A stretch of 18,660 nt of DNA. Origin: JBBDIO01 sp040880365 (GTDB taxonomy: Bacteria; Chloroflexota; Anaerolineae; Caldilineales; Caldilineaceae). Under the pieces are notes generated by a model. The model made no database searches and was not told where the DNA came from. It was given only the letters and a program-made list of their open reading frames with translations. Of the stretch, positions 15,321 to 18,660 are shown one piece after another (the stretch's first letter is position 1; every line of letters starts with the position of its first letter). The DNA lies in the NCBI GenBank assembly GCA_040880365.1, contig JBBDIO010000193.1:1-18660 (forward strand), in the 5' to 3' direction. A program made the translations under genes and the position numbers.

Positions 15321-16880
15321 TTAACGCCAGGCTTCTGCCCAATTGCGGCTACGATTCTGGCTGCGAATGCGCCAGTCGCGCAGCACCGCGAGCAGTTCTG
15401 CTTTGCGCGCGGCGTGGGCGGGGTCATCCCAGAGATTCCGGGTTTCGCCGGGGTCGGCACGCAGATCGAACAACTGACCATAGTCGACAGGCGCGGCGGG
15501 TTCGGCATCTACAAAATGGACCAGTTTCCAATCCCGGTTGCGCACCATGGTCATAAATTCAGTCTCTTGCAAGATGCCATCGCGACCATGTTCGGAAAAG
15601 ACATATTCGCGCCCGCGCCAGGCAGTAGGTATCTCAGCGTTTGGTTCATCCGACATCGTATTGGCAGACGCAGTATCGGCAGACGCAGCACCGGCAGACG
15701 TGGCATCGGGGTGCAGGGCAGGCAGGAACGACTCAGCTTCAAATGTGGCGGGCGGTGTGATGCCGGCAAGCTCCAGAATCGTGGGTCCAATATCCATCCA
15801 CTGACAGAGCTGATCCCGGCGTTGGCCCTGGGGGAAATCCTGGGCACTTTTGCCCGGCGCCCAGACCAGAAGCGGCACACGGGTGATGGTGTCGTACATG
15901 GTCCATTTTTGGCTGTGCCCGTGGTCGCCCAGCGCGTCGCCGTGGTCGGAGGTGAAGATGACGATGGCATTTTCCAGATAGCCGCGCTGTTCGAGCATGG
16001 CGAGAATTTCGCCGATTTTCTCGTCGATCATTGCTACATTTGCCATGTAATAGGCGCGTTGGCGGTGGCGCGCGTCTGCATCCGGGTCCAGCTGATGCAC
16101 AACGGAATCGTGATCCACTTCGGTGTTGTGGCGGCGCATGGCCTGGAACGGGGGCGGCTGGGCGGCCAACTCGGCGGCGGTGGGATCGGTGATGGGATAG
16201 TCGCGCGCCATGTAGTCGTTTATGAAACGGGGCACGGGATCATAGGGCGGATGGGGGCCGGGGAAGCCTATTTGCAGAAAGAGCGGCTGTTCGGGTTTGG
16301 GTTTGGTGCGCAGCCACCAGGTTGCCATATCGCCTACAAAGAAATCGGGGTGGGAGTCTTCGGGCAATTCCCATTCAAATGCGCCCAGCCGTTCGTTATA
16401 GTCGGGCAATTGGCGATAGAGTTCGCGCTGTTGTTTGACCAGCCCGCGGAAGCGCAACGCCTTGTCCCACTCATCGAAGTAGTAGCGACCTTCCATATAG
16501 CGGTCTTTGTTTTCGACCACATAGCGTTCATCGAAGCCCAACGGCGTTTCGAAGGGAATTGTGTGCATTTTGCCCACGTTCACACAGTAATAGCCGCTTT
16601 CGGCAAGCTGTTCGACCCAGGAATGGGTCCAGCGGTCGCCGTTTTTGAGCACGCCGGTGGTGTGGGGATAGTAGCCCGTGAAAAGACTGGCGCGCGCCGG
16701 CCCGCACGATGGCGCAGTGATGAAACAATTGTCAAATGAGACGCCCTCGTTGACCATGCGGTCCAGGTTGGGTGTATCTACATAGGGGAAACCCAGGGCG
16801 CGAATGGTGTCGTAGCGTTGTTGATCGGTCATGATCAGAATGATGTGCGGGCGTTCATCTGCCATTGTCGATTCTGCCAT
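15321..16880 (-). CDS. sulfatase (formylglycine type, alkaline phosphatase superfamily)
   Basis: A 519-residue sulfatase hydrolysing sulfate esters. The start IILIMTDQQRYDTI gives the metal-binding Asp. The nucleophile motif PSCGPARASLFTG carries Cys59, to be converted to formylglycine (C-x-P-x-R type). Later come GKMH, FPGPHPPYD and the second metal site FTSDHGDALGDHG (about 310-320) with the following Lys. No signal peptide or lipobox is seen, so it is predicted cytosolic unless the start is misjudged. ATG 16880 is chosen because GGAAGGA lies 7 nt before it; a TTG two codons upstream would sit too close. GACAATGGCAGA is duplicated 15 bp apart at the start, giving a second in-frame ATG at 16865. 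A Ser/Ala-rich pentapeptide repeat lies at about residues 392-411. The maturation enzyme is not in the window; substrate unknown. Confidence 0.95.
   Translation of the reverse strand: MAESTMADERPHIILIMTDQQRYDTIRALGFPYVDTPNLDRMVNEGVSFDNCFITAPSCGPARASLFTGYYPHTTGVLKNGDRWTHSWVEQLAESGYYCVNVGKMHTIPFETPLGFDERYVVENKDRYMEGRYYFDEWDKALRFRGLVKQQRELYRQLPDYNERLGAFEWELPEDSHPDFFVGDMATWWLRTKPKPEQPLFLQIGFPGPHPPYDPVPRFINDYMARDYPITDPTAAELAAQPPPFQAMRRHNTEVDHDSVVHQLDPDADARHRQRAYYMANVAMIDEKIGEILAMLEQRGYLENAIVIFTSDHGDALGDHGHSQKWTMYDTITRVPLLVWAPGKSAQDFPQGQRRDQLCQWMDIGPTILELAGITPPATFEAESFLPALHPDATSAGAASADTASANTMSDEPNAEIPTAWRGREYVFSEHGRDGILQETEFMTMVRNRDWKLVHFVDAEPAAPVDYGQLFDLRADPGETRNLWDDPAHAARKAELLAVLRDWRIRSQNRSRNWAEAWR
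15661..15705. repeat. three 15-bp tandem repeats inside the sulfatase gene
   Basis: Units at 15661-15675, 15676-15690 and 15691-15705 share the core CGGCAGACG(C/T). On the minus strand they encode a degenerate pentapeptide, giving DATSA-GAASA-DTASA in a loop just before the C-terminal subdomain. It is an in-frame, probably length-variable linker. Confidence 0.8.
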
Positions 16881-16938
16881 TGTCAATTCCTTCCGGTAGA
16901 CGATTCAAAATGGTTGGGCTGGGGCGGTGGTGACTCGA

Positions 16939-16962
16939 TTGCGCTGTGCATTTGCGCTGTGC
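16939..16962. repeat. 11-bp direct repeat between the GNAT and sulfatase genes
   Basis: TTGCGCTGTGC occurs at 16939-16949 and 16952-16962. It lies in the 127-bp gap upstream of the sulfatase gene, about 60-80 bp before its start. No clear promoter was found beside it, so a regulatory role is only possible. Confidence 0.45.
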
Positions 16963-17007
16963 GATTGCTCTGGGGAGAGATTGGTGATGAGTTGGCCGGA
17001 TGGCGGG

Positions 17008-17583
17008 TCAGTCTGGGGCGTCTGCGTCTTCTGCGTCTATAAATTCTGTGCGCAACAGGGCAAACTGGCGCATATCGTGAAACGCGCCTTTGAAATAATC
17101 GTGTTGGCGCAAGAGTCCTTCTTCGCGAAAGCCCAGATCGCTCAACACGCCGGCCGAGGCTTGATTCTCCACCATGACCAACGCTTCGATGCGGTTGAGT
17201 TCCAAATCGGTGAAGCCAAATTCGAGGATGGCTTCCAGGGCTTCGGACATATAGCCCTGCCGCCAATAGGCGGGGGCGAGTTCATAGCTGATTTCGCCCC
17301 GATAGCGGCGCAGCCAGCTAAAACCACAGGTGCCCAGCAGCGCGCCATCGTGCTGGCGTTCGATGCCCCAGCGAATGGCGCGCTCCAGTTCGAAGCTGTC
17401 ATCGAAAAAATCAATCAGTTCCTGAACCTGTTGCATCGCCGTACAGGTTTCCAGATCATAATAGCGGGTGACCGCGGGGTCGCCGAAGACGGCAAACAGC
17501 GCGGGACCGTCTTCGGGCATGATCTCGCGCAGGATGAGCCGCTCGGTTTCAATTTCGGGGAAAGCGTCGAACGTGAAAGTCAT
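17008..17583 (-). CDS. GNAT family acetyltransferase (RimJ/RimL-like)
   Basis: A 191-residue acetyl-CoA-dependent N-acetyltransferase of the RimJ/RimL-like group. The usual opening is FPEIETERLILREIMPEDGPAL. Later come GIERQHDGALLGTCGF and the central strand EISYELAPAYWRQGYMSEAL, whose WRQGYMSEA is the acetyl-CoA pyrophosphate loop. LNRIEALVMVENQASAGVLS and LGFREEGLLRQHDYFKGAFH complete the typical C-terminal half. Relatives acetylate ribosomal protein N-termini, but many act on small molecules or other proteins, so no target is named. ATG 17583 is preferred over a GTG at 17622 because the domain starts there and the extension would run into the hairpin at 17610-17657; the Shine-Dalgarno is weak. 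The acidic Asp/Ala tail (EDADAPD) is unremarkable. Confidence 0.92.
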   Translation of the reverse strand: MTFTFDAFPEIETERLILREIMPEDGPALFAVFGDPAVTRYYDLETCTAMQQVQELIDFFDDSFELERAIRWGIERQHDGALLGTCGFSWLRRYRGEISYELAPAYWRQGYMSEALEAILEFGFTDLELNRIEALVMVENQASAGVLSDLGFREEGLLRQHDYFKGAFHDMRQFALLRTEFIDAEDADAPD

Positions 17584-17609
17584 GGTGTCGTTGTTCCATA
17601 GCAGTTGTT

Positions 17610-17657
17610 GCGCGCCGCCCACCGGCCAGGGCGGTCGTTATCGGGTGGGCGGCGCGC
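17610..17657. repeat. perfect 14-bp GC-rich inverted repeat between oxidoreductase and GNAT genes
   Basis: GCGCGCCGCCCACC at 17610-17623 is exactly complemented at 17644-17657 across a 20-nt loop. On the minus strand it lies between the oxidoreductase stop (17704) and the GNAT start (17583). Its stability and position suggest a transcript end or processing hairpin, although there is no U-tract. Confidence 0.85.
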
Positions 17658-17703
17658 TAGCGGTGCGGCACTGTCCAATCACAGTGCAACTATGTAGATG
17701 CGC

Positions 17704-18660
17704 CTATAGTGGCAGATGCACGCGCACGCCTTCCTGCATACTCACGGTGACGGCTTCGGTGAATTCCATATACTTCACACCATCTTCAAAGGACGTATGG
17801 GTGATGGGTTCCAGGCCGCGAATGGCGTTGATAAACTCTTCTTCCACACGCCAGGCGCCTTCTTCTGCGGCGGGAATCTTGATTTCGCTGAGACCCTTGT
17901 CCGACTTTTGACCGCCAAAGAGCGTGTTTTCGTGGAATCGCAGGGTGCCATTGCTGCCGAATATCCAGGCATCGGGCGCGCCGGAATGACCGGTCACACC
18001 AGAGACTTGCAGATGAAACTGCGCGCCACACGCCATATCGCTCACCACATCGATATGTTCGGGGATGCGCACGGCCTTGAGCGTGCCATCTTCCTGTTTG
18101 CGATTTTTGGTGAAGGTTTTGCCCGCCGCGCTGACGGTGAGCGCATCGCCTACCCAGCGCATGATCGCTTCATACCAGATGCCCATTGCCATGATGTTAT
18201 AGCCGCTCAGATCAAAGTCGTTGCGCCAATGGAGCGAAGCGGCGGGATCGATGAACTGCCCCCCGGCGCGCACTTCGATTGCCAGCAGATCGCCCAGATA
18301 GCCTTCGGCGATGAGCCGGCGGATGGTTTTGTCGGCGCGCAGGGTATAGGGCGAGGGGACAATCTGTGCGATCAGATCGGGCGCGCTGCGATGGGCCTCG
18401 GCCATGCGGTGGGCCTCTTCCGCGTTCATTGCCATGCGCGCTTCGCACATCACATGTTTGCCCGCATCCAGCGCCGCCAGCGTCAGCGGACAGTGCATGT
18501 AGGGCCAGGTGCCGATCACGATGGCGTCGGTATCGTCGGCAAAAATCAGTTCTTCCCAGCTATCATAGACGATGGGGATATCAAATTCGCCTGCGACCCG
18601 CTCCGAAGATTCCCGGCTGCGGTTGACGACACTGACCACTTCTACACCTTCGATGGCTTG
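17704..18660 (-). CDS. Gfo/Idh/MocA family protein with altered catalytic motifs (5' end outside window)
   Basis: The frame runs off the right edge; 318 residues are visible and the N-terminal nucleotide-binding GxGxxG is not. The remaining Rossmann part reads VVSVVNRSRESSERVAGEF, FADDTDAIVIGTWPYMH and LDAGKHVMCEARMAMNAEEA. The C-terminal domain runs through HWRNDFDLSGYNIMAMGIWY and a late GSNGTLRFHENTLFGG. Family members usually oxidise or reduce sugars and cyclitols with NAD(P). Here the usual EKP is EAR, removing the catalytic Lys, and the DxGxH helix reads MAMGIWYE, removing Asp and His. It therefore belongs to a divergent branch whose chemistry is uncertain. It heads, within the window, a run of minus-strand genes with GNAT and sulfatase, and may relate to sugar-sulfate use. 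Confidence 0.88.
   Translation of the reverse strand, partial: QAIEGVEVVSVVNRSRESSERVAGEFDIPIVYDSWEELIFADDTDAIVIGTWPYMHCPLTLAALDAGKHVMCEARMAMNAEEAHRMAEAHRSAPDLIAQIVPSPYTLRADKTIRRLIAEGYLGDLLAIEVRAGGQFIDPAASLHWRNDFDLSGYNIMAMGIWYEAIMRWVGDALTVSAAGKTFTKNRKQEDGTLKAVRIPEHIDVVSDMACGAQFHLQVSGVTGHSGAPDAWIFGSNGTLRFHENTLFGGQKSDKGLSEIKIPAAEEGAWRVEEEFINAIRGLEPITHTSFEDGVKYMEFTEAVTVSMQEGVRVHLPL

Noticed and set aside
15661..15705. CRISPR-like array
   Set aside because: Repeats are head to tail with no spacers, in frame within the sulfatase, so it is a coding tandem repeat.
15300..16739. 479-residue plus-strand open frame opposite the sulfatase
   Set aside because: Antisense of a strongly conserved sulfatase and no family motif of its own.

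Overview
The window is 18.66 kb of GC-rich, densely coded bacterial chromosome. No rRNA, tRNA, transposase, integrase, phage gene or CRISPR array was seen. The gene set fits a heterotrophic member of the Chloroflexota (Anaerolineae/Caldilineae-like): a double-domain phosphofructokinase next to a long class II aldolase, a tiny stand-alone CBM48 protein, a vanadium-haloperoxidase-type lipoprotein, a MOFRL glycerate kinase, a sulfatase and a Gfo/Idh/MocA oxidoreductase. That placement is inferred from gene content and remembered sequence style, not from a marker gene.

Layout. (1) 1-3592, plus strand: the 3' part of a eukaryotic-type tandem 6-phosphofructokinase, then a class II fructose-bisphosphate aldolase, closed by a strong bidirectional terminator at 3621-3660. 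These are consecutive glycolytic steps. (2) 3674-4529, minus strand: a compact MarR regulator/VOC protein operon, visibly less GC-rich than its neighbours, with a sigma70-like promoter placed so that the regulator mRNA would be leaderless. (3) 4577-5398, minus: a decayed gene for a secreted protein with a phospholipase A2-like Cys/His-Asp domain. Two frameshifts and a stop codon break it. (4) 5498-9055, minus: haloperoxidase/PAP2-fold lipoprotein, glycerate 2-kinase and a 98-residue CBM48 protein. (5) 9427-9945, plus: a DUF421/YetF-type membrane protein, the only plus-strand gene after 3592. (6) 9986-14121, minus: a two-gene unit of a membrane-anchored protein made of two fused solute-binding domains and an MscS-type channel. 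(7) 14418-18660, minus: Cof-type HAD phosphatase, sulfatase, GNAT acetyltransferase, and a Gfo/Idh/MocA protein running off the window.

How the genes may work together. The left end is central glycolysis. Glycerate kinase, CBM48, sulfatase, Gfo/Idh/MocA and the solute-binding protein all suit carbohydrate or glycan use, but they are not one clear operon and no ABC permease or formylglycine-generating enzyme is present. The least ordinary arrangement is the duplicated solute-binding protein beside an MscS channel, both with acidic low-complexity C-terminal tails. The next most notable are the animal/fungal-style phosphofructokinase, the broken PLA2-like gene, and the oxidoreductase lacking the family's usual catalytic residues. 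Several intergenic gaps hold perfect or near-perfect 14-bp inverted repeats without a U-tract; one of them overlaps a good promoter.
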